Below, piece after piece: positions 47,220-59,310 of a stretch of 64,000 nucleotides of DNA (within the stretch, counting starts at the first letter, position 1; every line of letters begins with the position of its first letter). The notes below the pieces were generated by a model, which did not search any database, was not told where the DNA came from, and worked only from the letters and a program-made list of their open reading frames with translations. Made by a program: the position numbers and the translations under genes. Source of the DNA: Hysterangium stoloniferum (taxonomy: Eukaryota; Basidiomycota; Agaricomycetes; Hysterangiales; Hysterangiaceae); assembly GCA_015178975.1 (NCBI GenBank), contig WHVD01000005.1, positions 744,001 through 808,000 on the forward strand, given 5' to 3'.

Positions 47220-48177
47220 ATGCCTTCGCCTCCCATACAGATCTTTCTCACAACAATAATTACTCAGCCATTATTGAGAAAACGTCAAGGTCATTATATT
47301 TATCTCAAGTACAGGTTCCTTGTTGAGCATGCAAATCAGAGTATATCTTACAGATACTTCAGGTTAAGAACATTCAATATACTTCCTATGATGTAGCCTC
47401 AGACGAAACTGCCAAAAAGCTGTGGAGGAGGAAAGCACCTCCTGGTCAGTGTTATCTTGACGTTCCAAAGTCAGACGTTCACGGTGACTACAAAGGAAAG
47501 CAGGAATTACCTGGTATTTTAGTTGGGGGGCGATGCCCTGGCGTGAGCATCAAGAAATCATCCTAAATCGCATAGTACTGACGCGCACTCGCAATCCAGA
47601 CAGCGGTAGAATTGTGAGTCGCGTTGACCATCGTACGCTTGTCTCTGACCCAGAATCTGGGACGAACAGTGAGGATGCCGTCGAATATGGCGAACTTGAT
47701 ATTTTTCTGCGCCTTAAAGAGTCGTGGGACGACGAAATTGATGGAACACCGTTGAAGCCATCCATACCGGTCGGCGTTCCCGGTGCATCCTCTCCGTCAC
47801 ACATGACTGGCCACAAACCCTCATTCGCTGTTTCACCGTCCCCGTTGCGGTCGAAGACAAAAGGGAAAGGCGACGATGAATTCGACATTGGAGAGGAGCT
47901 TGTGGGATTTGGGCTGCAAGGTGTTAAGGTGTCTGACAATGAATTATTGGACCTTGTTGCGGAGCTGGGCTTGGGCGAGGATGAAGCCAACGACCTAGTG
48001 AAAGGACTCGGTAGCAGCACAGACGACAGCAAGAAACATGGCAGGAAATCATCCAGTGAAAGGGATGGACTAGTTACCAAGTCGGAGGTGCCAGCGAAAG
48101 AAGAAGAACAAGCGAACTTAGACGATGTTGGTGTTGATAACACTGGCAGCGAGACAACAAAGACATCAGACAGTTAG
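47220..48177 (+). CDS. SH3BGR/glutaredoxin-like fold protein with long acidic tail
   Basis: The N-terminal part resembles the thioredoxin-fold SH3BGR family: MPSPPIQIFLTTIITQPLLR, then EYILQILQVKNIQYTSYDVA, KKLWRRKAPPG and ELPGILVGGRCPG, with introns at about 47288-47339 and 47453-47501. EDAVEYGELDIFLRLKESWD (about 47670-47730) is the end of the fold. The tail is acidic and Ser/Lys-rich (DEFDIGEELVGFGLQGVKVS; DNELLDLVAELGLGEDEAND) and probably disordered. The junction between RCPG (about 47542) and DAVEYGEL (about 47673) is unresolved: the best GT-AG option gives a slightly short fold. Molecular role unknown. Confidence 0.7.
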
Positions 48178-48293
48178 AATTGGATGTATGCTATGGTGAA
48201 TGTTACTTATATCACGGATTGGGATTCTGCTACCATTGATGTTGCTTCATATATACATCTGTCTAAATGAACATCTCCAGTTGTACTCAACAA

Positions 48294-49625
48294 CTAGAGC
48301 TTAGACATTCCGGCCGAGCGCAGTGCCACCAGAGATCCACCATCCAATACAATGGTAGCGCCGTTCACATACGCGCCAGCACGAGTGGAGAGAAATAAAG
48401 CGGTTCCCGCAACATCCTCTGGTGTGCCTATCCGTTGCAGTGGAATGCTAGCCTTGATAATCTTGCCCATGGTCCTCAGATTATGAGCCATCACTAGTTA
48501 TCAGACTTGGTCAACGAAAGAAAATCCCAAGAGAAATATTTTACTTTTGCTCTCGAAAGGACCTAGATGAAAGGCGCGTAACTACTCGTAGTAATTGAAA
48601 TGGCAAAACTTCAGCAGAAGTCACTTACCACACGCAATGGTATTGCTGGTAATGCCCTCCCATCCCAATCTACCGCCAATGTGACGACTAAGGTGGTGGA
48701 GCGCCGCCTATGTCATCTCGTGGGCCTTAAAAACGGTCAATAGACAAAGAAAGACGAACTTTCGAAGCAGAGTAAGAGTAAGTGTGCTCGGGTGGCACAT
48801 GTTCCCCTTCAACAGATCCAATCTGCAATGATAGTCGTAACACCACAAAATGAGGATTGCGGCGGCCGACTAACATTAATTATACGGGCCGGGTCATTGA
48901 AGCTTGAGCCATTCTTTCCGCCTTCCAATGCTGCCGCCCGAAGAAGAGGTAGGCATAGCTGGGTTAAAGTGAAAATTCGCTGGACGTTCAATGTGAGAAT
49001 TTTTGTGAATGCGGCATCCTGGCATGTGTGGCTAATGAGGGATTATAAAGACGAAAGTTGACTAAAAAGCCTACTGGATGCTCGTCGATATCGTCGCCCC
49101 ACGTTGCACCAGCATTGTTGACTAGAACATGCAACACTGTATAGGGTTTAGTGCTGGGGGGACTTGTAATATACCGTTTTAAAGAAGCAACCTTTCTCTT
49201 TGGCCTTGAGCACATTAACGAGTTTTTGCACTTCATCATATATTTGTAAGTTGGCGGGCACGGATATGCATTCGCCTGGCCCCATGGCAGAAAGTTCGTT
49301 GGCCGTAGTATCACACTCTTTCGAAGTGCGGGATGAAATGTACACCTATATTCAAGTGTCAAAATAAAACACGTCCCACGAGATTATACCCACCTTACAG
49401 CCATTGCGAACAAATCCCGTTGCAATCTGGAAAGGCTATGTGATCAATGATAGCCTGATACAGAATCCAAGTTATACACCATCTTCCCGATACCTCGGGA
49501 ACCACCAGTAATCAATACGATCTTAGACCCAAAATGATGACAATGATGCCTGTGAAGTCCAGTCGTGCAACAAATCATACCTTGCCCTTGACGTTAAAAA
49601 GAGAGGCAACTTGGAACGAGGCCAT
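48294..49625 (-). CDS. Short-chain dehydrogenase/reductase with C-terminal SKL peroxisomal signal
   Basis: This is a classical SDR. MASFQVASLFNVKGK leads across an intron to the Rossmann motif IVLITGGSRGIGKM (about 49500-49540). VLVNNAGATWGDDIDEHP carries the NNAG motif (about 49090-49125), and TYSYSASKAALHH carries the catalytic Tyr and Lys (about 48760). IPLQRIGTPEDVAGTALFLS follows, and GAYVNGATIVLDGG is near the end. The protein ends AGMSKL, a consensus PTS1, so peroxisomal import is likely. The overall pattern is closest to RhlG-like 3-oxoacyl-reductases, but the substrate cannot be assigned. The MetE-like gene ends 150 nt upstream on the same strand. Most of this gene is repeated at 59,311-60,103. 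Confidence 0.88.
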
Positions 49626-49775
49626 GGCAAAGCAAGATAGTCAGTAATTGGTTATTAGGTTGGCAGCATCACAATAATTTGAGTAATCACATGCCAATCT
49701 ATGCGTAGGCAAGTACATTTCGATTTTGCTAGTGATAATCATTATTACAAATATAATTCTCTAGGTAATAACGCG

Positions 49776-51699
49776 CTACGTTGAAGAAGGCCAGATTTTC
49801 TTCGCCGCATCCACCAGCAGTGTGAGCTTCCTCTTAACATCTTCGTCAGTTACATTATTGCCCTCACTGTGAGAGGCGAAGCCGCATTGAGGACTGATGC
49901 ATAGTCTAATGGAACAACATCAGTTACAGTAACACTAGAGGTCGACTAGATGGACGAACTGATTTAAAGCTTCCTCAACGGATCGCGTTTGTTCTCCATT
50001 GGCGATGATTTCTGCGGCGGCCCGAACCCGTTGCTCGAGATGATTGATGTCCTCCAGCTATTAAAGACGATCAGATGGGTATACAACGTAAGTTATTCAA
50101 CACACATCTCTGATTTTGGTAGAAATCAAGCCCAGGATAAGACTTTTATTCCGGGGAAGGTACTTCAAAGGCTCAAAAGTGCCTGCTCGTGCGGTGTCGT
50201 ATTCCAGCTAAAAGAAAATCAGAGAGGCAATTTCAAGCCTGCTAACCGCAAATACATAATAGGTATCCACGTTCAATTCATTAAACAACTTGATAGCTAT
50301 GCGATCATAACCACCCTCAGCGAAGTGCCTTCCATCCTGACCAACAAATACAAGAATAAGATAATTTTAAGGATAAGGGGGAAATTATGTACCTTGAAAT
50401 TTCCACGACAAAGGTGGATACCAACTGTTAGATCATCTGGCTTTCCCCTGAGGATATCATTGTACGTCTTAATATAGAGATCGAGAATAGCCTTATGGTC
50501 AAAACCTGATAACAGGTCCCGTGTATTCAATCGTGCTCATTCCTAAGTTGACAAAGCTTACCGTCTTTGGTCATGCCCTCGAGCATAGATTCTGCACAGA
50601 AGTAGGTAATCATAGGATCATCGAACTGCAAAGGATTATATGTGAGGAAGACAACATGCCGGACCACGACTCATACCTGGATGTTACGACATCCATGAGC
50701 GTAGAGATCATGAAGCTCTTCCTTATAAGCTTTTGCAATGTCCGCAAGGTACTCCTCTTGAGCGAAACATTAGGCAGTCCTCAGGTCGTAAGCCAACCAA
50801 CTATAATCACCATCATTCGTATACACATCCTTAGGGTATCTGAAAGGCGAGTTAGGCTGTATGGAAAACATTATAACAATTGGCATACGCAAAAGGGCCA
50901 TGGCGCAAGTGAAACCAGTGAGGAGGACAGCATGTGAGTTTAATGCTCTTGACTTCCTATAAGGTGTTTTTTGGGTTCGAAATAGATCTCGGATATACAT
51001 ATACATACCTCTGGGGATACAAATTTAGCAAGACCAAGGAATTGTTCTCTGTAAAACGGTCTAGTGCGCTTAAGCTTGCCCTAGGAAAGATTTAGGTTAG
51101 TCTCCAGCGTAGACTCTTCGAGTTCAAAATAACGATCACCAACCACGCAGAGATAAGTTGCAGCATTCTTGAAATCGTGTTCCTTGAACCCTACAATATC
51201 CGGAACCCATGGCTACAAAGATGTATTTCAGATTAAATGATGGTGTATTATCCTATGGGAGCATCTACCATGAACATAGACTCGGGAACTGAAGCATGGT
51301 GGCGTTGTTATGGGATAGTTAAGACAGTTTATAACCGCAAGGCTTGCCTGGTTGAACCAATTTCATGCCATCCAGGTGGTCGAAAAATCCATCAAAGAAC
51401 ATATGTCTTTTGTCAAGAGTGATTGACCGTTAGGTAGCACATCCATTAGGAACATATTCAAGTTGCATATTAACGAACCTTCGAAACTCGCCATCGGTAA
51501 TAGCTTTGATGCCTATGTCTCGCTGAAATTTAACAATCTCATCTATATATTTGTCCTCGACTTGTTCCAGTTCACCGCGAGTGATCTTCCCCTGATCAAG
51601 TTGAGCCCTCTTCTGCAGCAGCTCGTTGGGTCTCTTCAAACTGCCGATGTGCTCAGCGCGGAAAGGAGGACTCAAATGGAGACGGGGGGCTGAGGTCAT
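49776..51699 (-). CDS. MetE-like zinc-dependent methyltransferase family protein (UROD/MetE superfamily)
   Basis: The protein resembles the short single-barrel MetE-like family (YxjG/YxjH type). The start MTSAPRLHLSPPFRAEHIGS gives LKRPNELLQKRAQ and DIGIKAITDGEFRR. HMFFDGFFDHLDGMKLVQP joins across a GC-AG intron (51347-51289) to VPESMFMPWVPDIVGFKEHD. FDDPMITYFCAESMLEG follows. The zinc-ligand motif IHLCRGNFK is near 50390-50415, and ISPQCGFASHSEGN with the third ligand Cys is near 49880. The end is LLVDAAKKIWPSST. All three expected zinc ligands are present. The methyl donor and acceptor are unknown; methionine synthesis itself usually uses the longer two-barrel enzyme. Confidence 0.83.
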
Positions 51700-52272
51700 T
51701 TTCGATATATGAGAACGAAATGTGTCTAGGGCTGCGTTGTGTTTCGATGTTTATACGGAGTAGGAAGAATAATTTTCCAACTAGGGTAAGGTTATACATT
51801 TGTATTACGGCTTGTAAAGCAAATGCTTGTGGGATCTGAAAAAAGAATAAATGATATTTGAACTAGAAGACCTCATTCGTCGATCGGCAAAGTACTAGGA
51901 GATACTATCTTTAGAGGCAGACTTCAATGAGAGAATACTTGTTAAAAGGGCCCATTTAGCGCCGAACCAAGCTAAAACGACTCCCACGATCACGTTTGGG
52001 TCCCTGGGATGCCGTTTCGGCTACCCCCCATTACAAGATTCAATTAGTTACAATTGATGCTTTAGAATTATCGTAGGATTACTAATTTTGGTATGTCAGT
52101 TCTCACAGGCCTGGCTTGAGTTTCAACGTATATATCGTGGCACGTCGTTAGACAGTGGCAGAACAAAGACACCGTGTTTATATATAATAGGTTTAATACT
52201 TGAATCCAACAAAGAATTTTGTTGAAGCAGATATCGCTACATCCCCCCATCGACCCCGTGGCTGCTTTATGA
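51700..52272. other. Intergenic region between MetE-like and ABC transporter genes, first copy
   Basis: These 573 nt should hold the promoter of the MetE-like gene and the 3' UTR of the ABC transporter. The same sequence with small indels recurs at 61,227-61,797. No gene was seen. Confidence 0.5.
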
Positions 52273-55200
52273 TTACGCTGCCTGGCGTCGAGATGCCTCC
52301 TCAGCCATCTCATACAACGCAGCTCGATCTCCACTCTCGTCCACCAAAGACTTCAAATATCCGCCGTCTTTCTTTAGCAAATTACTTGGTGTATCGAATT
52401 CGACCATATTTCCGGCATCCAATACTATGATCTTGTCAGCATCCATGATCTACAGGATTGTTATTATGTATCTCAAGGTCACAGCGACTCGAAAAGTAAC
52501 GAACCGTTTGCAGCCTATGCGCCACGGTGATCAAAGTCGCATCCTTCAACACTTCCCTCAATGTATTTTGGATGATCGCATCTGTAGCATAATCGATAGC
52601 GCTAGTCGCTGTGTACCTGCATTAGTTGCTGCTTTTCTGTCTGATCCATCTAAGTACCTTCATCCAGAATTACAAGCTTGCTTTGTCTCAAAATGGCTCG
52701 TGCCAGTGCCAAAATCTGACGTTGACCCACAGACAAGTTTCTGCCACCACCGGATATCGCACTGTCCAACGTGATATTAGAAGTCTCTTCGCCGTGTTCT
52801 TGTAAGCTAAATAGACCTGCTGAACGCAGGGAATCGTTCAACGTCACGTCTGAATGCTCTGAGAAGGGATCAAGATTCTCGCGCAGCGTCCCACTTAAAA
52901 GCTCAGGGACCTGCGGTATAATCGTGACGCTCGATCTCAAAGCATTCAGGTTGATGGAACTAGTCGCTATGCCGTCCAAGAGAATTTCGCCGTCGGTAGG
53001 GATACAGCGTAATAATGATAGCGTTAGGGATGACTTTCCGCTTCCCGTACGACCGACGACGCCAATCCGCTCGCCAGACTTGACTTCGAAGGATATATTA
53101 TGCAAGACCTCCCATCACGGATTATCGAACGATCATAATGCTCTGTGTAAAAGAAAATACCTCTGGTCCATCAGCGGAATATCGTGCACGAAGGTTCTCC
53201 ACGATGAGTGAACCGGAAGCCGGCCAGTAAGCTGGTGGTACTCCTTGTGGGGTAGGCTTAGTCTCTTGGTCGATGTTTAGATAGGCTTCTATACGCTCTA
53301 GGCTAGATATCAGAGTAAGTCACAGTGGCGCTGAACAGTCTGATATTAGAACGCAACCTGTTCCCCTGCACTTCGAATTCGTTCAAAATCCTAACTGCTC
53401 GTAATATTTCAAAACATCGCACATCTGATTGTGTGCATAGAAACTTACTCCACCATAGAATTCGATCCGAGAACGCGACAGCCATTGCTAACGAAAAACC
53501 AGCATCACTAGGCGTGTGGAAGGTTTTACTATAAGCAAGATACAACGCCAAACAGGCCGTAAATGCAGTTCCAATCGCATCGATTCGAACCCCAATCCAT
53601 CTACCAAATATCAGCCAACACTTTCAAGCAAGAATATAACAATCTCACCTGTTAATATTATAGTATACCCGGGCAGGTCTGGTGTATTTATCAATGCGCT
53701 TCAAGCTTTCCGATGTGAAAGCTGCCTGGGCACCGTAAGCACGAATCGAAACTAGGATTATTTTTTCATCAATGTGATAACAATCGCATAATTGTCAAAT
53801 TTTTACCCAAACCAGCAATCGCAGCGCCGAAGTGTGCGATAACGGGCGATCGGCGGTTGGACATCTCGCGCTTTACAGGAAGTTGCGCGTGGATATACAT
53901 TTGCCCGCAGGAAATACCCACTATGATCACCAGCAGGCCCGGGAGAAGAGATACGGGTACAAAGATGGCAACGGCCGCAAAATCGACCAGCATGGTCATT
54001 GAAACATGGATTAGATCAGCGAAAAACTGCGGGATTGGGCCATCAACGGCACGAATGTCTTGGGTGCATCTAGCTATAATGCGTGCAGTTGGTACGGTAT
54101 CCAGCCACCTTCAAGAAGGTATCAATAAAAGATGGAGGGGTTGGGACATTATATACCTCATCGTAGTTCCAAGTATGCTAGTTATAAGATTTTGGTGCAC
54201 AGCGCGCGATGCCTAAATGAAGACCAATCAACGCCATGAATCCGTCAAAGGCTGGGGGTGCTTGCCTTTATAGACCCGAACACAAACACAGCCATAGCGA
54301 TGCAGTAGAATCCACCGGTGCATACCAGTATTAGAGCATATACAGAGAGATAATAGGTCACTGGAACTCTCCCGGCAGGCTGCTGCTCGTATTGACCTGC
54401 CCAGTATCCTAGGAACCACGTGGAAAGTGAACCGGCTATTTCTGTGAGCACCAGGCCTCCAATAAACGCTACCCAAAACTTAGCGTTGCCCAAATTGGAG
54501 AGATACACTTTAAGAGAATGCCAGCTAACATGGCCCAAAGCAATCTCTTCTTCTACCACTAATTTCTCGCGAGCTTCAGGGTTTTGGCGTGTAGGTTCCG
54601 TAAAATCTACAATCCCTGCGGCCTTGTCCGAAATCTCCACCGACTCTACTGCTTCACGCATTAACAGACTGTCCTTTCTCAAGGTCTCGTCCACGGAGCC
54701 CTGGCTCGCAATTGTCCCATGTATGTCCAACGACACAATGAATCCCGCCATTGGAGCGACCATTGCGATATTGTGCGTCTGAATCATCCAACTATTATAA
54801 ATTAAATTAAATAAGTGGCGGACAATAGCACTCACAACAAGTAATATCGTGCGACCTTTCAGGAGATCTCCTTGAAGGCATTCGTCAACGATGAAGCGAG
54901 AGGTATGTACATCGAGAGCAGCAAGAATATCGTCGAGGAGAAGTATCTGAGCATCAGAATAAACTGCTCGAGCGAGAGTGATTCTAGCTTTTTGACCGCC
55001 ACTGAAATCACTGTTATTCAAATAACACAAAGAGTCCAAAATCCATGTATACCTTAATGTTATGCCCTTTTCCCCAACTTCCGTGTCGTCCCCCGCTTCA
55101 AAAAGCCTCAGATCTCGTTCAAGACCACACTGGTGCAGCACTGGCGTCATGAACAACAATTAGGACAGGCCAAGTGGAAACATCATAAAGTGTGAGAAAC

Positions 55201-58200
55201 CTTTCTTGTAACGTTCCTCGTCAAGAGCCTTTCCAAATAAGATATTATCCTGGATTTGAAGTCAGATAGCTGACACACAATACGACGAGTGATTTGCCTT
55301 GATAGTCTCATTTTGTACCCAAGCTTCTTGAGCAGCGTATGCAACTCCGCCATCGCGAGGTAAGTTGAAACCACCATCCTCACCGCATGGTTCAAAATGC
55401 ATCTCCCCTACAAACCGGATTGGAAACTGACAACACAAAGATACTATTAATTTGCTGACCTAACAAGGCCATAAGCAAGCTGGTCTTTCCGCTGCCTGTC
55501 GGGCCAATTATCAGGTTAAGTTGTCCAGACTTGAAAAAGAGTTGTCCCTCTATCCGAAGGCTATAAACTCGTTGAGATATATTCCACTCGTCCAGCTCAT
55601 CATCAGTCCATGTAAAGACGGCGTTTCGGAAGCCGATGGCGTCAGAAGGGGAGAACGGATGGGCCACGACCTCCCCATCGCTAGCCGTGTTCTGTGCAAA
55701 TCTATCTAATAGCTGTGTCTGACAAATTTGTATTTGCGTCTGTGTTAGTATTTAGCCTGGACAAAATGCGTACATACCGTTTGGAGAAAGTCGTTTATAC
55801 GCGTGAGTGAAACTTTAGCTATTGCAGGTTAATGCTGGATACGATGAGGCTTATTGGCATGGAATGACATACCATTAATTAAAATGGGTATCTCAAAGAA
55901 TATACCATGAATAATATCCCGTAATTGGTCAAAAACGGCGATGCTGGTGAACACGGTTGCCGCTGTCAAAGATTTCTTTTGTATCATAGTCTAGTAGATG
56001 CGAATGACGTGAGAATGATATGATTATCAACTGAAAAACGTACATAGCAGGCAAAGCTAGTAACCATAGTAATAAGGGGAAGGAAGTAACTAAAAGAAGG
56101 GGTTAATTAGAATCATCATGTGCATGGTTAGACTTAGATCCACTTCATGTTATTGTTCAAAAGTGTCCATAACTGCCGGCTTTTGAGTAATGCCAGCTCT
56201 GCGTCTCTTTTCTCCGCAATTTGCTTGTTTACTTTGTCTTCCCAGCCAAATAACTTTGTCATGCGAATAACTGAGAGAACTTAACACAGATAATTTATCA
56301 AACATAAACCATCTTGGCTGGTGAAGTCAGTATAAGCGGCTTACTTTCTGTCACAGATTGCACTCGTGCATCAGTCTGCAAAAACTATGAGCACGGAATG
56401 CACTGCAATAATTAGAAGGAGCACCTTTTTCATTCTCTCTGTCTGGATATTGTTCAGTAGTCTGATGACATATCCTGGCAGAGGAATAGATATCGCCGTC
56501 AACGCCATACCCACTACGGCACTGAGAAGATACTCATTGAATAACCTAATACCAATAGTCTGAAAAAAAAATAATACCTCCAATCCAGGATCAGATACAG
56601 AAACCAAGCACTGATGCAAAATTGCAATGGACCGTAAATAGCTATGGGTAGAGTTACAGAAGGTAGTAGGCCAGATTATGAAAGAAATTACCGTAATATA
56701 TAAAATCTCTTCCATCTGTGACATTGCCCAGATCAGTAGTGATCAAATTGTTAATTTTTCCCACTAGATTGCTGGATAGCGAATCAGATGCAGGTTTATC
56801 GCTGGTCGATGAAGAGACTGCAGTAGGAATTGAGGTACTGGATACGTTCGAAGGTTTCTTCTTAGTCGCGTCCTTGCTGGTAGCAGAGGGGAAACTTTCG
56901 CCTTGTAAGGTTTCTCCTCTGCTCTCAGTTTCTGCATCGGTATTATTTTCCGCGATGGATCTGCTATCGGGAGTATTTGCTGCTGTTGACGGTTTGCTAC
57001 TAGCTGTAGTCTCCTCTTTCATACGAATCCTGAGGGCATGATTGAACACCACCTGTGTGATGACAGCCTCGGCATGCACAAGTACTCGGGTCTGTTAGGG
57101 AAATTAAAGATCACTAGGCAATCTCTGTGAGCAATCACTAAACCTTACCACAGTGAAGAGGTAAAATGAAACGGCGATAGACCCTACCTATAAGAATTTT
57201 GGTGTTAAGTTTGATTACTCGCATTGAATACAAAAACAATACATTGGGACCAATAAAAAGGCAAAAGGCCCAAAACCATGGCCGTATAAAGGTACCCTGG
57301 TTATTCTCCAAGTAGCCAAGGAGCTGGTATAACGCAAGAGGTGACAAAAAGCTAACAATGCACTGTAGGACCCTCTGAATAGAAATATATATGACGACCT
57401 AAAGTGTAAATACCCGAATAGTAGTCATGGACGCCAGAATAAGATAGTCGGAGGCTTAGAGAGACTTTGAGAATGATAAAGGTGCAAATATAGGCAAACC
57501 CACCGAATAAACTCATTAATCCCCAAAAAATATGGCGTTTCGTTCCATGTAAATATGGATCAAGGGCCTGTTACAAGAAAACTCTTATTAGAACGAAGTG
57601 GTTGTAACAAGAGAATAATTGAAGCTCACCGGACCGCTTTGTGACATTAAATACGCCGACACATCGTAGTCCGCCAGAGGTGGCAGGTCTTCATACGAAA
57701 GTGTTGTGTATGCGCCTTTAACAATGAGAGGATCCAGGTACGAATATGTCAAATATGACCACCACGACGCAGTTTGTTCGGTATTTATCTCTTTGGATGG
57801 ATTCTAACAAAGCCATTCCTAAATTTCTTGTGAAGGAATCGCAATAAGACATACCAGAGGATTTACTGGTGTGTATATGCGAGGAACAGCCAGCGGAATA
57901 AACACGCCAACGAAAGTTACGAGTCCCAATCTCGACCACAATAGCCATCCCTGGCCTTCATCCGCCGGTCTTAGTGTAAATGTCGCGTAAGGAAGTAGAT
58001 CGCGATATGTGTACACAGAGATAATGGCAAACATGACGAATGTCAGATGGACGGGAGCGGTGGAATGCCATCGCCTTTTCGGGAGAATATCGAGCAAAGC
58101 AAGTAATGAGGTGTAACTCTAAGAAATTCATGAGCAAGGAAGACTCCCAGAAAAACCGACACAAACATATAGGACGAGATAAACAACCTCTATCCACTCA

Positions 58201-58532
58201 GCTTGGGTGAATTTGGCAAAGCTAATAGGAACATTATGATGCATGAATTCATCATCAAGGGTATACAACTTAGACTTCTTGTCGTTTCGCAAAGAAATGA
58301 AGGCGACTGCAGTGAGCACAGCTAAAGTTACGGTAGCGAGAAACCTGAGGATTCTAAGTGCTGTGGATGTCGTTCCCAAAGTTTTGAACCGTTGCCTTGC
58401 CTTGTCTAAGAACGTCACACTATCCGGGCTTGCTGGAACGCGTCGAGGAACTTTCTCGTACCACACTCGATATACAATTGTGATAAATGTCTGCGCAACT
58501 AGTAACCCAACCGCGGTGTAGGCTGGGTACAT
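52273..58532 (-). CDS. ABCC (MRP/Ybt1-type) full ABC transporter
   Basis: This is an ATP-driven exporter of the fungal ABCC family, usually vacuolar or plasma-membrane. An N-terminal TMD0-like part ([20 protein letters not shown] onward) precedes TMD1, which carries a Ser/Thr-rich cytosolic insert (about 56770-57030). NBD1 has Walker [10 protein letters not shown] (about 55500), signature LSGGQ (split by an intron near 55020) and Walker [13 protein letters not shown], with Asp in place of the catalytic Glu as usual in ABCC NBD1. TMD2 is followed by NBD2 with GRTGSGKSS (about 53030), signature LSVGQRQ (about 52730) and Walker B VILDEATSAID (assembled across an intron near 52625-52670). The stop is at 52273-52275. 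The first coding exon was not settled; 58532 is a supported Met, and more exons probably extend toward 58,990. The 3' part is duplicated at 61,798-64,000. Confidence 0.87.
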
Positions 58533-59310
58533 AAACGTATTTGACCAAATACTGAATGATCATGAGCGAATGCATATATACGGAGACATTTGCAACAGAC
58601 CATTCTTCTGCGCCATTTACATCAGAGTACGAGAGAATCAGTTGAACGTTGAGCATAGTGCTGTCGACCACTAGAGTACAATATTATGTTGGGTATGCTG
58701 GGTATACCCGCGCGGTTTTTATGCTTTATCTGTGATAGTTCGTACCTCGATTGTTCGCTCCCGGTATTATATTTCCAAACAGTTATCTTGAGGATCATGA
58801 CTACGGTGTGACTCAGCGACTTTCTATATGTGGATTGCGGCCATGGGAAGATGAATACCTTTATATACTTACGCTAGGCCATTGTCCCACATGCTTCAAT
58901 CTGATTCATGAATCTGGTAGATTTGACCGAAGCGGAATATGGACAATATGACTAGGAAACCAGCGCTGATGAAGAAAGCGTTCTTGATCATTTAATTAGT
59001 TAGTTATCTCCATTTTTATAGTGGCTTTCAGGCCTGAAAGGCCTATGTAGCTACTTCTGAAATGAACCATGTACATCTCAGGCTGCAATAGACAAAGGTG
59101 TGTTTTTTTGGGGGGTTGGGGATTGAGGGTGGGACTTGGGTTCTTGATCATAAGTGGACTGATGCAGTCTTTCATATAAGTTTTGACCGCCAACTTCATG
59201 AGGAATATTCGATGAAGCACGTAAGAAAGCCATGAATAAGGAAATATCATCGACATGTTTCTTTATAAACTGCAAGCTACTTTGATGGCTGCCAAATATA
59301 TCAAGTTATT
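58533..59310. other. ABC transporter 5' region and duplication boundary
   Basis: On the minus strand an ATG at about 58990 opens MIKNAFFISAGFLVILSIF, a membrane-helix-like frame that could be an early exon of the transporter. A consensus GTAAGT donor follows about 120 nt further on. A perfect inverted word GGGTATACCC is near 58700. The right end abuts the start of the repeated block at 59311. No other gene was seen. Confidence 0.4.

Larger units (their letters stand above)
48588..54474 (+). repeat. Segmental duplication, first copy
   Basis: This block (most of the SDR gene, the MetE-like gene and the 3' part of the ABC transporter) recurs in direct orientation from 59311 to the window end. 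The left edge is sharp: from GTAGTAATTGAAATGG (48588) the two sequences agree, and upstream they do not. In NBD2 I count 9 substitutions in 600 nt (52501-53100). Confidence 0.95.

Noticed and set aside
47550-48143. 197-residue minus-strand frame
   Set aside because: It is a Ser-rich antisense shadow of the acidic tail of the SH3BGR-like gene.
54930-54960. Asp replacing the catalytic Glu after Walker B in NBD1 as a novel defect
   Set aside because: This substitution is normal for ABCC-type NBD1; NBD2 keeps the canonical Glu.
54970-55070. Degenerate NBD1 signature DFSGGQ in the ABC transporter
   Set aside because: Using the acceptor a few bases further on (TTTCAG) gives the normal LSGGQ, so the signature is intact.
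59100-59140. G-rich tract as a possible telomere-like or quadruplex element at the duplication boundary
   Set aside because: The G runs are irregular and lie about 170 nt from the actual edge at 59311; there is no repeat unit.
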